A stretch of DNA of 64,000 nt from Nocardia transvalensis NBRC 15921 (GCF_000308875.1 NZ_BAGL01000059.1:62001-126000), one strand, 5' to 3'. Positions 51,067 to 60,207 are shown, numbered from the stretch's first letter. The notes: generated by a model from the letters alone, not told the origin. A program made the numbers and translations.

Positions 51067-52266
51067 TCACGCCCGCGGCAGGGTCTCGTCCAGCCAGTCG
51101 AACATGTGCTGGTGCAGCGTTGCCCGTCCGCCGTAGGAGCAGTGTTCGCCCGCGCCTTCGTTCTCGGGGAGGCTGATCAGGGTCGACGGACATCGCAGCG
51201 CACGGTGCAGACGTTCCGGCTCGCCGGCGAACATGTCGTTCTCGGGGTCGAAGATCAGGGTCGGGGCGGTGATCCGGTGCGCGACCGCGGCCAGGCTGTA
51301 GCCCTCGGTGCGGCGCAGGTAGTCCGAGAAGGAGTCCGCGCCGAAGGTCCACTTCCCGTTGCGCAGCGCCCAGCGGATGGCGGTGTCGGCGGCCGTCAGG
51401 GCCGCGAGGACCGGTTCGGACCGATCGTCGAGGCGATCCGTCACCCACTCCGCGAGGAACGGCGGGCACGCGCCCAGGTTGACGGCGTGATAGTCGTAGA
51501 GTCCGCCGTCGGCGACCACCGCGGCGACGCGGTGCTCGAAAGCGGCGGCCCGGGCTACGAGCAATCCGCCGAGGCTGTAGCCGTGCAGCGCGATCCGGTC
51601 ACGATCGATCTCGGGCCGGGTGTAGGCGTAGTCGATCACGGGGGTGAGCACGTGCTCCCAGTCGGGCCGGAAGAACAGCCGCTGTTCGCGCAGCGCCGCC
51701 CCCTGGCCGGGCCCGTCGTAGGCGAGGCAGTTGTATCCCCGGCGCAAGGCCGCGGCGGCGACGGCGACGTACGCCTCCTCGACGATCGAATCGAAGCCGC
51801 TCGTGAAAACGACTGTGGGACGCGGAATTCCGGAGTCGTCGACCAGGAACAGGTAGCCCGGCAGCGTGGTGTCCTCGTACGGTATGGCGACGGCCTCGAC
51901 CGGTGTGTCCATCAGCTCCGCGGCGGCGGCGAAGGTAGCCCGGGCGCGCTGGGAGGCATCTTTGGCGTCGGTGTCGTCGAACGGGTTGTCGCGCAGGTAG
52001 AACTCGCTGGTGCGGTAGTAGTTCGAGGCCCGCAGCAGGTCCTCGCGAGCGCTGACGCGGTGGCCGCCCGCCAGCGCGCGCCGCCCGGCCGCCTCCACCC
52101 GCTCGGCCGTGGCCCGCCACTCCCGGTGCCACGACGCCTCGTCGCCGTCGCCGATGGCACGGGCGGTCACTAGCACCTCGCCCAGGTCGGCGCCGCCGTA
52201 GCCGGCGAAACAGGCGGTGCGCAGGGTCTCGAAGGAGAAGGACTCGTCGTCGAACAGGAACTTCAT
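51067..52266 (-). CDS. Alpha/beta hydrolase of the FrsA/dihydropseudooxynicotine hydrolase-like group
   Basis: 399 residues from ATG 52266 (MKFLFDDESFSFETLRTACF). An N-terminal helical cap (about residues 1-125) precedes the hydrolase core. The nucleophile elbow is HGYSLGGLLVAR, the oxyanion region TVVFTSGFDSIVEEA, the acid in TLIFDPENDMFAG and the His in GAGEHCSYGG. These features fit cytoplasmic C-C or ester hydrolases of the DUF1100/2,6-dihydropseudooxynicotine hydrolase type. It diverges from a TetR-family gene and shares its operator region, so it is likely the repressed target. The substrate is unknown. Confidence 0.85.
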   Translation of the reverse strand: MKFLFDDESFSFETLRTACFAGYGGADLGEVLVTARAIGDGDEASWHREWRATAERVEAAGRRALAGGHRVSAREDLLRASNYYRTSEFYLRDNPFDDTDAKDASQRARATFAAAAELMDTPVEAVAIPYEDTTLPGYLFLVDDSGIPRPTVVFTSGFDSIVEEAYVAVAAAALRRGYNCLAYDGPGQGAALREQRLFFRPDWEHVLTPVIDYAYTRPEIDRDRIALHGYSLGGLLVARAAAFEHRVAAVVADGGLYDYHAVNLGACPPFLAEWVTDRLDDRSEPVLAALTAADTAIRWALRNGKWTFGADSFSDYLRRTEGYSLAAVAHRITAPTLIFDPENDMFAGEPERLHRALRCPSTLISLPENEGAGEHCSYGGRATLHQHMFDWLDETLPRA

Positions 52267-52295
52267 GGCTCTCCGCTTCCATTTGCCGAGCCGGA

Positions 52296-52363
52296 ACGGT
52301 ACCGTCTCGCCTACGGAGAAACGGTAGTCCCGAATTAGACGAGACGCAACCGTTCCGTCTCGT
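52296..52363. promoter_or_regulatory. Palindromic TetR operator candidates in the divergent region
   Basis: A perfect inverted repeat ACGAGACG-N9-CGTCTCGT lies at 52339-52346/52356-52363, just upstream of the TetR start. A second palindrome, ACGGTACCGT (52296-52305), is followed by CTCG, repeating the CCGTCTCG half-site, and lies upstream of the hydrolase. The placement between divergent genes is typical of TetR autoregulation. Confidence 0.65.
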
Positions 52364-52378
52364 GGTAGCGTGCGGTGC

Positions 52379-52981
52379 ATGGCCACCCCCGCACGCCGCA
52401 CCTCCGGCGGCCCGGTTCTCCAGGACGCGCTGACCGACGCCCTCGCGAGCGCGTTCTTCGAGGAACTCGCCGCGGCCGGATACGGACGCCTGTCCATCGA
52501 GGCAGTGGCCCGGCGCGCGGGCGCCGGCAAGGCCGCGGTCTACCGCCGCTGGCCCTCCAAACAGGCTATGGCGCTGGACCTCATCACCAAGGTGGCGGTC
52601 GCGGCCGCCGACACCCCCGACACCGGAACTCTGCGCGGCGATCTCCACGCCTACCTGACCGCCGCGGCCGACGGGCTCCGCCACCCCCTCGCCTCGAAGA
52701 TCATCCCCGACCTCCTCGCCGAGGCGGGCCGCGAACCGGCGCTGGCCGCGAGCCTCGCGGAGGGCATCGGCGGCGCCCGGCGAGAACGCGCCGCCGAACT
52801 CCTGCGGCGCGGCATCGACCGCGGCGAACTCCCCCGCGACCTGAACATCCCCCTCGCCCTGGACTTCCTCGCCGGCCCGCTCTACTGGCGGCTGACCATC
52901 AGCGACGCCCCGCTCGAGCCCGGCTACCTCGACGATCTGATCACGATGCTGCTCAACGCATTCCGCGCCGAACACCCCTGA
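52379..52981 (+). CDS. TetR-family transcriptional regulator
   Basis: 200 residues from ATG 52379. An N-terminal HTH (AAAGYGRLSIEAVARRAGAG, then KAAVYRRWPSKQAMALDL) is the standard TetR DNA-binding domain. The helical C-terminal part (RELLRRGIDRGELPRDLNIP region) is the TetR_C_33-like ligand pocket common in actinobacteria. It is divergent from the alpha/beta hydrolase across a 112-base region with strong inverted repeats, so it most likely represses that gene and itself. Confidence 0.9.
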   Translation: MATPARRTSGGPVLQDALTDALASAFFEELAAAGYGRLSIEAVARRAGAGKAAVYRRWPSKQAMALDLITKVAVAAADTPDTGTLRGDLHAYLTAAADGLRHPLASKIIPDLLAEAGREPALAASLAEGIGGARRERAAELLRRGIDRGELPRDLNIPLALDFLAGPLYWRLTISDAPLEPGYLDDLITMLLNAFRAEHP

Positions 52982-53071
52982 ACCACCGGCAGGTTCAACC
53001 CGCTCATCGGCGCACGGAAGCCACGGCCACCCGCGCCCGCGCCGGCCTGATCGACCCGACGGGACCGCGGC

Positions 53072-54385
53072 TCAGGCGAGGGGCAGGCCCCGGGTCTCCG
53101 GCGTCCACGCGACGACCGCCGCGCTTACCAGCAAGAGGCCACAGACGTACCCGGCGAACAGGTTCGCGTGACCGGCGTCGGTCAGCCACGTCTGCAGGTA
53201 GGGAGCGGTGCCACCGAACAAGGCGGTGGCCAGGGCCGCGCCGAGACCGCTTCCGGTAGCGCGGACACCGGCCGGAAAAAGTTCCGCGTATACCGCCGGA
53301 ACGATCGCGGCGAACGGCGCCAGGAACACCATCGCCGGCACCAGGGCGAGGGTCAGCTGCCAGGCATTACCGTCGAGAAGCGCCATGGCCGGGAAGACCA
53401 CGGCGGCGGTGCCGAGGAAGGACAGCAGCAACACCGGCCGCCGCCCGATCCGGTCCGAGAGCATTCCGAACAGCGGTATCACCGCGATCAGGACGATCGA
53501 GGTGAGCACGCTGATCCACAGCGCCTGAGACGCCGGAATATGATGTGCGGCAACCACTCTCGCCGGAGTTCCGATCACCCACAGGTAGAAGGCGACGGTG
53601 CCGCCGATGGTCAGCCCGAAGGTCCGGGCGCAGTCGGCTCGCCGCGCCCACAGTTCGCGCCCGAGGCCGCTCCGGGCGGTCTCCCGAGTCACGGCGTGGC
53701 TCTCGGGCAGCCGCCATCGCATCACGAGGGTGTAGATGCCCACCACACCGCCGGTCACGAACGGGGTCCGCCAGCCCCAGGACGCCATCTGCCCGGCATC
53801 GAGCAGCCCGGAGAGCCCGGCGCCCAGCATGGTCGCCGCCACGATCCCGCTCGTACCGGACACGTAGATGAAACTGGCCCACCGACCCCGCCGTCCCGCC
53901 GGGGCGAATTCGGCGAGATAGGTTTGCACGGCGGGCATTTCACCACCGTGTCCGAGCCCCTGCGCGAGCCGTGCGACGACGAGCAGGGCCGGCGCCGCGA
54001 TGCCGGCGACGGCGTGGGTGGGCGCGACGCCGATCAGCAGGCTGCCGCCCGCGGCGAGGGCGACGGATCCGACCAGCGCGGACCGCCGTCCCCTCCGGTC
54101 GGCGAGCCGGCCGAACGCCAGGCTGCCGATCGGCCGGATGACGAAACCGACGGCGAAGACGATCAGCGCCGATAGCAGCGCCAGGGTGCCGGTGCGGGCG
54201 GGGAAGAACTCGTGAGCGAAGAACGGTGAGAAGGTTCCGAATATCGCCCAGTCGTACCATTCGAGTGCGTTGCCGACGCCGGTCGAGACGAGCGTGCGAA
54301 CCGGGCGGGATTTCCTGTCCGCCGCGGCGGGATCGGTGTCGATATCGGAGTGGCCGGTCTGCGCGGCCGGGGTGAGCTAAGACAT
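53072..54385 (-). pseudogene. MFS (metabolite:H+ symporter-like) transporter with an amber stop at codon 3
   Basis: The ATG at 54385 lies nine bases after the M20 gene stop and follows a GAAGG site, but codon 3 (54377-54379) is TAG. The frame is then open all the way to 53072 and reads a full MFS protein: LTPAAQTGHSDIDTDPAAA, then GNALEWYDWAIFG (the EWYD motif of the MHS/KgtP group), LADRRGRRSALVGS, and a normal C-terminal half. No in-frame ATG, GTG or TTG occurs between the stop and Met at 53938, which is inside transmembrane segment 4-5. Restoring CAG for TAG would give MSQLTPAAQ, a natural N-terminus. So this is a nonsense mutation, a base-call error, or translation from a rare start such as CTG. 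If intact it would import a carboxylate or acylated amino acid for the M20 enzyme. Confidence 0.7.
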
Positions 54386-54394
54386 GAGCGGCCT

Positions 54395-55582
54395 TCAGGC
54401 GGTGAGTCTGCGGGCGGCGATCTCGGCGTACAGCAGCGCACCGTCGGCGAGCACCGAATCGTCGAAAACCGCGTAGGGCGAATGGTTGTCGAAGGCGTGC
54501 GCCGGATCGACGTCCGGCGGACACGCGCCGAGCAGGATCATCGCGCCCGGCACCCGTTCCAGGATCCGGCAGAAATCCTCGCCGGCGCACAGTGGTTGCG
54601 GCAGATCGCGATACCGGTCGGCGCCGTGCACGGCGGTGGCCACCGCTGCGGCGAAGTCGGCCTCGTCGGGTTCGTTGGCCGTGACGTCGAGATATCCGAC
54701 CACCTCCGGATCGGCGGTCACACCGTGCGCTCGGGCGATCGATCGGGACAGTTCGACGAAACCGCCGCGCAGCGCATCGCGGGTGCGTGGATCGTGCCAG
54801 CGCAGCGTGCCCCGCAGTTCGGCGCGATCCGCGAGGACGTTCCCGGCGTCGCCGGCGTGGATGGCGCCGATGGTCAGCACCGCCGTATCGGCGGGATCGA
54901 CTGTGCGGGTGAGGAGTCCGGGCAGGGCGCCGACCAGCGCGGCGGCGGCCGGGATCGGATCGCCGGCCAGATGCGGCGCCGACCCGTGACCGCCCGTACC
55001 GTGCACCGTCACCGACAGCAGGTCGGCGCCGGCCATCAGGGCCCCGCGGCGGGTGGTGAACGTCCCGTGCGGAAAGCGCGCCGACATCACGTGTATCGCG
55101 TAGGCCGCCACGGGCGGAGCGCCCGCCGCCTCCAGCACTCCCTCGGCGATCATCTTCGCCGCACCGTCCGCGCCCTCCTCACCGGGCTGGAACATGAAGA
55201 CGACGTCGCCGTGGAGCTGATCCCTTCGTGCGCAGAGAATTCGGGCGGCGCCGACCAGCATCGCGGTGTGCAGGTCGTGCCCGCAGGCATGCATCGCGCC
55301 GTTGCGCGCGGCGTAATCGAGGCCGGTGAGTTCGGTCAGCGGCAGCGCGTCCATATCGCCGCGCAGCAGCACGGCCGGTCCGGGACGGCCGCCGCGGAGC
55401 ACGGCCGTCACCGACCCGATATCGCGGCCGGCGGTGATCTCGAGGGGCAGACCGTCGAGCGCGTCCAGCACACGGCGGCGGGTGCGTGGCAGTTCGAGCC
55501 CGATCTCGGGGTCGGCGTGCAACTCTCGGCGTAGCCGGACCAGATCGTGTTGCCGCCCAGGCGTTTTCTGCGATGCGCGCAT
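54395..55582 (-). CDS. M20-family amidohydrolase (hippurate/N-acyl-amino acid hydrolase-like)
   Basis: 395 residues from ATG 55582 (MRASQKTPGRQHDLVRLRRE), with GGAAGGA nine bases upstream. The metal-binding residues are visible: AVLLRGDMDALPL, GAMHACGHDLHTAML, MFQPGEEGADGAAKM, and a C-terminal HSPYAVFDDSVL. The dimerisation insert holds GTGGHGSAPHLAGDP. This is the hippurate hydrolase/aminoacylase group of dinuclear zinc or manganese enzymes that cleave N-acyl amino acids. The MFS gene follows it directly, and an Lrp-like regulator is divergent, making a small amino-acid conjugate utilisation unit. Confidence 0.9.
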   Translation of the reverse strand: MRASQKTPGRQHDLVRLRRELHADPEIGLELPRTRRRVLDALDGLPLEITAGRDIGSVTAVLRGGRPGPAVLLRGDMDALPLTELTGLDYAARNGAMHACGHDLHTAMLVGAARILCARRDQLHGDVVFMFQPGEEGADGAAKMIAEGVLEAAGAPPVAAYAIHVMSARFPHGTFTTRRGALMAGADLLSVTVHGTGGHGSAPHLAGDPIPAAAALVGALPGLLTRTVDPADTAVLTIGAIHAGDAGNVLADRAELRGTLRWHDPRTRDALRGGFVELSRSIARAHGVTADPEVVGYLDVTANEPDEADFAAAVATAVHGADRYRDLPQPLCAGEDFCRILERVPGAMILLGACPPDVDPAHAFDNHSPYAVFDDSVLADGALLYAEIAARRLTA

Positions 55583-55612
55583 TGCCGGGTCCTTCCTGTC
55601 GTGCGGAATCGT

Positions 55613-55633
55613 GACAGGATGGTGAGACCTGTC
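55613..55633. promoter_or_regulatory. Inverted repeat between M20 and Lrp-like genes
   Basis: GACAGG-N9-CCTGTC (55613-55618/55628-55633) is preceded by another CCTGTC near 55595. It is centrally placed between divergent genes and may be the Lrp-like operator. The arms are short, so this is tentative. Confidence 0.35.
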
Positions 55634-55678
55634 GAAGTTTGGGTAAATTCGCAGGATCTTCGAAAAATCGGGGTGCGG

Positions 55679-56719
55679 ATGCAGGATCATGACATCGTCC
55701 TGGACGAGCTGGATCTGGCGCTGATCAACTGCCTCGAGATCGCCCCGCGCGCCACCTGGCAGCGGATCGGTGCGGCCCTCGAGGTCGACCCCGTCACCGT
55801 GGCACGGCGCTGGCGACGACTCGGCCAGGCCCGCGCGGCCTGGGTCGGCGGGCGCGCTACCGGCGTCCCCGATGCCTGCCAGGCAATCGTCCTGGTCAAT
55901 TGCGCCAACGGGACGGTGAACGACACCGCGCAGCGGCTCGCCCGCTGGCCGCACGTCCTCAGCGTCGAGCACATCAGCGGAGGTCACGATCTGTCGCTGC
56001 TGATCGCCGTTCCGAGCCTGGGCGCGCTGTCGCGGCTGCTGCTGGAGTCGCTGTCCGCAGTCCCGGGCGTGGCCGCGACGAGCACGATGCTGGTGACCCG
56101 GGTCTATCGGATGGGCGACCAATGGCAGCTCAATGCCCTCGATGCCGCGCAGCGAGCCCGGCTCATGGACGGTGTGCGGCCGTGGCCCGCGCGATCACCG
56201 GCGCCGCGCCCGCTCGATGCCGCCGACCGCACGCTCGTCCTGCGGCTGGGACACGACGGCCGCACCCCGCTGGCCGAACTCGCGCACGAAACCGGCCTGA
56301 GCATCAGCACGGTTCGCCGCCGCCTCGACGGCATGATCACCGCCGGTCAGCTGGTGCTGCGCTGCGATCTGGCGCTGTCCCTGTCGAACTGGCCGGTGGG
56401 CATGTGGCTGTGGGCACGCGCCGATCCGAACGATCGGACCACCGTCGAGGCACTGCTGCGGATACCCGGCGCCCGCGTCTGTATGCGGGTATCCGGCGGC
56501 GAGCCGAATCTCGCCGTCGGGTTCTCCCTGCCCAGCGTCCACGAGGTACTCGTGGTCGAATCGCGCTTGTCCGCGGAGGCGCCGCGGCTGACGATCGTCG
56601 GCACGTCCCTCGTCCTGCGATTCATCAAACGCATGGGCCACGTACTGGATTCGGCGGGCCACAGCGCCACGATGGTGCCGATGACCCTCTGGGCCGACCC
56701 CGGTGAGCCGACGGTATGA
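55679..56719 (+). CDS. Lrp/AsnC-like regulator with two HTH-RAM modules
   Basis: 346 residues from ATG 55679 (MQDHDIVLDELDLALINCLE); the longer frame from 55547 overlaps the divergent M20 gene. Two Lrp units lie in tandem. First is an HTH (ATWQRIGAALEVDPVTVARR) with a RAM-like domain (EHISGGHDLSLLIAVPSLGA). Second is an HTH (TPLAELAHETGLSISTVRRR) with another RAM part (CMRVSGGEPNLAVGFSLPS). Double-length Lrp proteins of this type are common in actinobacteria and usually control amino-acid catabolism or transport. The divergent M20 amidohydrolase and transporter are the obvious targets. Confidence 0.88.
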   Translation: MQDHDIVLDELDLALINCLEIAPRATWQRIGAALEVDPVTVARRWRRLGQARAAWVGGRATGVPDACQAIVLVNCANGTVNDTAQRLARWPHVLSVEHISGGHDLSLLIAVPSLGALSRLLLESLSAVPGVAATSTMLVTRVYRMGDQWQLNALDAAQRARLMDGVRPWPARSPAPRPLDAADRTLVLRLGHDGRTPLAELAHETGLSISTVRRRLDGMITAGQLVLRCDLALSLSNWPVGMWLWARADPNDRTTVEALLRIPGARVCMRVSGGEPNLAVGFSLPSVHEVLVVESRLSAEAPRLTIVGTSLVLRFIKRMGHVLDSAGHSATMVPMTLWADPGEPTV

Positions 56720-56735
56720 CCTCCCCGCGGACCTC

Positions 56736-57242
56736 TCAGCGCAGCGCCACGGCGAAACGCTCGTCGGTGAGCGTGCGCAGTTTGCGGAGGAAGTACCGGA
56801 ACGTCGCGTTCATCAGGGGCCCGAAGAGCCGGAGCGATACGGACGTCGGGCGGTCTCCGGCCATGGCCATCGTCCAGGTGAGGCGGCAGCCGGTCGCGGT
56901 GGGGACGATGCGGTAGTCCTCCGCGAACGCGGTGATGCCGCGGACGGAGCTCTCGTTGAACCGGAAAGCCATGTGCGCGTAGGGCTCCCACGCGAGGAAC
57001 TCCTCGTTGCCGACGATGCCGGCACGCATCCGGACGGTGCGCGTGGTGCCGATCCCGCGCGGCTCCGGGCTGGTCCAGGTGACACCGGTGATCACCGTGG
57101 CCCACTTCGGCCAGGCCGAGGCGTCGGCGAGCACCTCGAACACCTGCTCGGGGGTGATGTTCAGCTCGACGCTGTTGGAGTATCGGTGCGGCGCGGTGGC
57201 GGCGAAGGTCACGTCGACGCGCTCGCAGGGGTGCAGGGACAT
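56736..57242 (-). CDS. SRPBCC-family (polyketide cyclase/Bet v1-like) protein
   Basis: 168 residues, ATG 57242 (MSLHPCERVDVTFAATAPHR). The SRPBCC pattern is evident: NSVELNITPEQVFEVLADAS, WPKWATVITGVTWTSPEPRG, and a closing helix FGPLMNATFRYFLRKLRTLT. The fold gives a deep hydrophobic pocket; members bind or transform lipids, steroids and aromatic compounds. It lies 51 bases downstream of the aldehyde dehydrogenase gene on the same strand and so should share its promoter and the KstR-like operator. Confidence 0.85.
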   Translation of the reverse strand: MSLHPCERVDVTFAATAPHRYSNSVELNITPEQVFEVLADASAWPKWATVITGVTWTSPEPRGIGTTRTVRMRAGIVGNEEFLAWEPYAHMAFRFNESSVRGITAFAEDYRIVPTATGCRLTWTMAMAGDRPTSVSLRLFGPLMNATFRYFLRKLRTLTDERFAVALR

Positions 57243-57293
57243 TCGTTCTCTTTCGTTCTGTGAAATCGTCTGCGTCGGTACAGGTTCCGCCCC

Positions 57294-58829
57294 TCAGGAG
57301 AGGAACCGTCGCCCCAGCCGGGTGCCGAACCCGTACCGCACCACCGCCTCGAGATTGCGCATCGTCTTCTCCGAGTACGGGTACCAGACGCTTTCCTTCT
57401 TCGACTGCCACCGATCGATCAGCACCGGCTGGGCGTGGGTGAATCCCCGCAGCGCGCCGGTGCCGTTGACCTGGCCGACGCCGCTCTCCTTCCGCCCGCC
57501 GAACGGCGCCTCCGCCACCCCGTAGATGACCGACGCGTCGTTGTGCACCACGGATCCCGTGGTCAGCCGGGCGGCGATCCGCCGGGCCTTGGCGGCGTCC
57601 CGGGTGAAGACCGAACCGCTCAATCCGTACCGGCAGTCGTTGGCGAACCGGATCGCCTCCTCCTCGTCGCGCACGCGGGTGATCGCGACCACCGGCCCGA
57701 AGGTCTCCTCGGTCATGAGCTGCATCTCGTGCGTGGCGTCGACGACGACGGTGGGCTGGAAGTACAGGCCGTTCCCGGCGGCGGGCGAACCGCCGACGAC
57801 GATATCGGCGCCCTTGGCCTTCGCATCCTCGAGATGCCTGGTGACCACCTCGACCTGGCGATCCCAGAACAGCGGTCCCATATCCGCCTCGCCCGGGCCG
57901 TAGGTGACGGCCGAGGCCTTCTCCGTCACCAACCGGACGAACTCGTCGGCGACACTGTCGACCACGTAGATCCGCTCGGTGCTCATGCACACCTGACCGG
58001 TGTTGAACATCGACAGGTACACCGCACCCGCCGCCGCGCGTTCGAGATCCGCGTCGGCGCAGACGATCATGGCGTCCTTGCCGCCGAGTTCCAGCGTGTA
58101 CGGCAGCAGCCGCTGCGCGCACGCCGCGGCGATCTTGCGCCCGGTGCCGACGCTGCCGGTGAAACACACCTTGTCGATATCCGCGTCGACCAGCGCGGCG
58201 CCGGTCTCGCCGTCGCCGTGCACCACCTGGACGACATCGTCGGGCACGCCCGCCTCGCGCAGGACTCGCACCACCCATTCGCCCGAGCGGGGCGTCACCT
58301 CCGACGGTTTGAGGACGACGGCGTTGCCCGCCAGCAACGCCTGCACGACCGGGTTGAGCGACAGGATGAACGGCCCGTTCCACGGGGTGATCACGCCGAT
58401 CACGCCCAGCGGCTGGTAGTCGATGTAGAGCTTCTTGATCGGCAGCAGATACCCGTGCAGCCGCTGCCGGTGCGGGCGCAGGTCGCGGCGGGCGCGGGCA
58501 CTCCAATGATTGAGGAAGTCGCATCCGGCGACGATTTCCATCGTGAGCGCCTCGACCCGCGGTTTGCCGGTCTCGGCGTGCACCGTATCGATGATCTCCT
58601 CGCGGCGATTCACCAGGACCTGCACCGCGGCGCGCAGGATGTCGGCGCGCTCGCCGACATCGCGCGCCGCCCAGGCCGGCTGCGCGGCGTGCGCCTTCGC
58701 GACCACGGCCGCCACCTCGGCGGCGTCGGCGACATCGATCTCGTCGATCGGCCGCCGATCCACGGGGCTGTCCAGGGCGAGGCGGCGGCGACCTTCGGCG
58801 GTCCCCGGAATCGAGCGAACAATGGCCAT
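57294..58829 (-). CDS. NAD(P)-dependent aldehyde dehydrogenase
   Basis: 511 residues, full length. Motifs in order: the catalytic Asn region GVITPWNGPFILSLNP, VLKPSEVTP for cofactor binding, the glycine motif FTGSVGTGRKIA, the general-base Glu in TLELGGKDAMIV, and the nucleophile Cys in NTGQVCMSTERIYV. It belongs to the broad ALDH class that includes coniferyl- and succinate-semialdehyde-type enzymes; the substrate is not evident. Coupling with an SRPBCC protein and a KstR-like site suggests steroid or other lipid side-chain catabolism, which is inference. Confidence 0.92.
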   Translation of the reverse strand: MAIVRSIPGTAEGRRRLALDSPVDRRPIDEIDVADAAEVAAVVAKAHAAQPAWAARDVGERADILRAAVQVLVNRREEIIDTVHAETGKPRVEALTMEIVAGCDFLNHWSARARRDLRPHRQRLHGYLLPIKKLYIDYQPLGVIGVITPWNGPFILSLNPVVQALLAGNAVVLKPSEVTPRSGEWVVRVLREAGVPDDVVQVVHGDGETGAALVDADIDKVCFTGSVGTGRKIAAACAQRLLPYTLELGGKDAMIVCADADLERAAAGAVYLSMFNTGQVCMSTERIYVVDSVADEFVRLVTEKASAVTYGPGEADMGPLFWDRQVEVVTRHLEDAKAKGADIVVGGSPAAGNGLYFQPTVVVDATHEMQLMTEETFGPVVAITRVRDEEEAIRFANDCRYGLSGSVFTRDAAKARRIAARLTTGSVVHNDASVIYGVAEAPFGGRKESGVGQVNGTGALRGFTHAQPVLIDRWQSKKESVWYPYSEKTMRNLEAVVRYGFGTRLGRRFLS

Positions 58830-58839
58830 GCCCCAAATC

Positions 58840-58853
58840 TAGAACAAGTTCCA
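58840..58853. promoter_or_regulatory. KstR-like palindrome upstream of aldehyde dehydrogenase
   Basis: TAGAACAAGTTCCA fits the published KstR consensus tnnAACnnGTTnnA at every fixed position. It is 11 bases before the ATG of the dehydrogenase gene. KstR represses cholesterol-catabolism genes in mycobacteria and rhodococci. Other TetR proteins bind similar sites, so the regulator is not certain. Confidence 0.5.
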
Positions 58854-59057
58854 CTTTTGGTGTGCAGATTTGCGGAATTGTCTACTGGCGGTTTTCGGCC
58901 ACCTGTCGGCTCGACATCCCCGTCGGAGCCGCGCGCCGATCATGCGGCCGCCCGTTCGCGCCGGAAGCGCGTAGCGCGCTACTCGATGCAACCGCGATGT
59001 GACGGCGGACACTATTCCTGCGCTCGAGTCCGCGCAGATCACTTCGAGGGGATTCCC
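58854..59057. promoter_or_regulatory. Divergent intergenic region before the protease pair
   Basis: About 200 bases between the KstR-like site and the S8 protease start; no gene seen. AT-richer near 58857-58900 and normal GC after that. It should contain the promoter for the protease pair, but I cannot define its elements. Confidence 0.3.
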
Positions 59058-60203
59058 ATGACTACACACGTCGACGCCTCAGCATTCGCCGCCCAGCAGG
59101 TCGTTCCGGTCGAACCGCCGATCCAGCACGATCGGGCCGCGCTGCCCGAACTCATCCAGGCGACACAGCTCGTCCGGGCCGCCGAGGCGCGCAACACATT
59201 CACCGTCGACGGCGCCCGCGCGACGGTGGCCGTACTCGACACCGGGGTGCGCGCCACGCACGTCGACTTCGCGGGGCGGGTGGTCGCCCAGCGCAACTTC
59301 ACCGCCGACAACAACGGCGACCGGGAGAACGCCTCGGACGGAAACGGCCACGGCACCAACGTGTCCGGCATCGTCTGCGCCGGCGACATCCACACCGGCA
59401 TGGCGCCGCGCGCGAAGCTCGTCGCGTTGAAGGTGCTCGCGAACTCCGGCGGCGGCAGCTTCGAGCAGATCCGCGACGCCCTGCAGTGGGTGCTCGACAA
59501 CCGTGCGCGGCACGGTATTTCGGTGGTCAGCATGTCGCTGGGCGCATCGGACAACCGCGACACCGACGCCGATCTCGGCGGCGATGTGATCGGCGCGCTC
59601 CTGCGGCAGCTGACGGAGGCCGGCGTCGCCTGCTGCGTCGCGGCCGGGAACGACTACTTCGCGTTCGGCAGCGCGCAGGGCATGAGCTATCCGGCGATCT
59701 TCCGCGAAACCCTCAGTGTCGGTGCGGTATACGATGCCGACGAGGGTGGATTCAGCTACCAGTCCGGTGCGAAGGCGATCTCGACGGCCGCCGATCGCAT
59801 CACCCCGTTCTCCCAGCGACTGCATCGCAAGGTCGGCGGCGACTGCGAGACGGATATCTTCGCTCCCGGTGCGCCGATCACCTCGTCGGGCATCAACAAC
59901 GATCGTGGCGAGTCGATCCAGCACGGCACCAGCCAGGCGACACCGGTGATCGCCGGCATCGTCGCACTGCTGCAGGACTTCTGCGTCCGGGTCACGGGGA
60001 CCCTGCCGGCCGTCGGCGAGATTCGCGACTGGCTGGTCCGCAGCGCGGTCGACATCATCGACGGCGACGACGAGCAGGACAATGTGCAGCACTCCGGCCT
60101 GCGCTACCGCCGGGTCGACGCGATGGCGGCGTTGACCGCATGCGCGAAAGACCTGGCGCGACGCCAACTCGCGGACGCAGGCGACCGGACCGTCGTCGCC
60201 TAG
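59058..60203 (+). CDS. Subtilisin-like (S8) serine protease, no signal peptide
   Basis: 381 residues from ATG 59058, seven bases after GAGGGG; the longer open frame upstream is a shadow of the dehydrogenase. The catalytic triad is Asp61 (VAVLDTGVRATHVD), His98 (DGNGHGTNVSGI) and Ser291 (QHGTSQATPVIAG), with the oxyanion Asn197 (CVAAGNDYF). There is no N-terminal hydrophobic signal and no long propeptide, so it should act in the cytoplasm. It is followed four bases later by a trypsin-like protease gene, an unusual intracellular pairing. Substrates are unknown; paired S8/trypsin-like genes occur in some bacterial conflict systems. Confidence 0.88.
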   Translation: MTTHVDASAFAAQQVVPVEPPIQHDRAALPELIQATQLVRAAEARNTFTVDGARATVAVLDTGVRATHVDFAGRVVAQRNFTADNNGDRENASDGNGHGTNVSGIVCAGDIHTGMAPRAKLVALKVLANSGGGSFEQIRDALQWVLDNRARHGISVVSMSLGASDNRDTDADLGGDVIGALLRQLTEAGVACCVAAGNDYFAFGSAQGMSYPAIFRETLSVGAVYDADEGGFSYQSGAKAISTAADRITPFSQRLHRKVGGDCETDIFAPGAPITSSGINNDRGESIQHGTSQATPVIAGIVALLQDFCVRVTGTLPAVGEIRDWLVRSAVDIIDGDDEQDNVQHSGLRYRRVDAMAALTACAKDLARRQLADAGDRTVVA

Positions 60204-60207
60204 ACCG

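Noticed and set aside
48786..51176. Plus-strand 796-codon frame overlapping GntR and allophanate hydrolase
   Set aside because: Arg-rich out-of-frame translation; the true frames give clear GntR and amidase-signature proteins.
57435..59057. N-terminal extension of the S8 protease frame
   Set aside because: Overlaps the aldehyde dehydrogenase antisense and has no signal or pro-domain. The ATG at 59058 has a good ribosome site.
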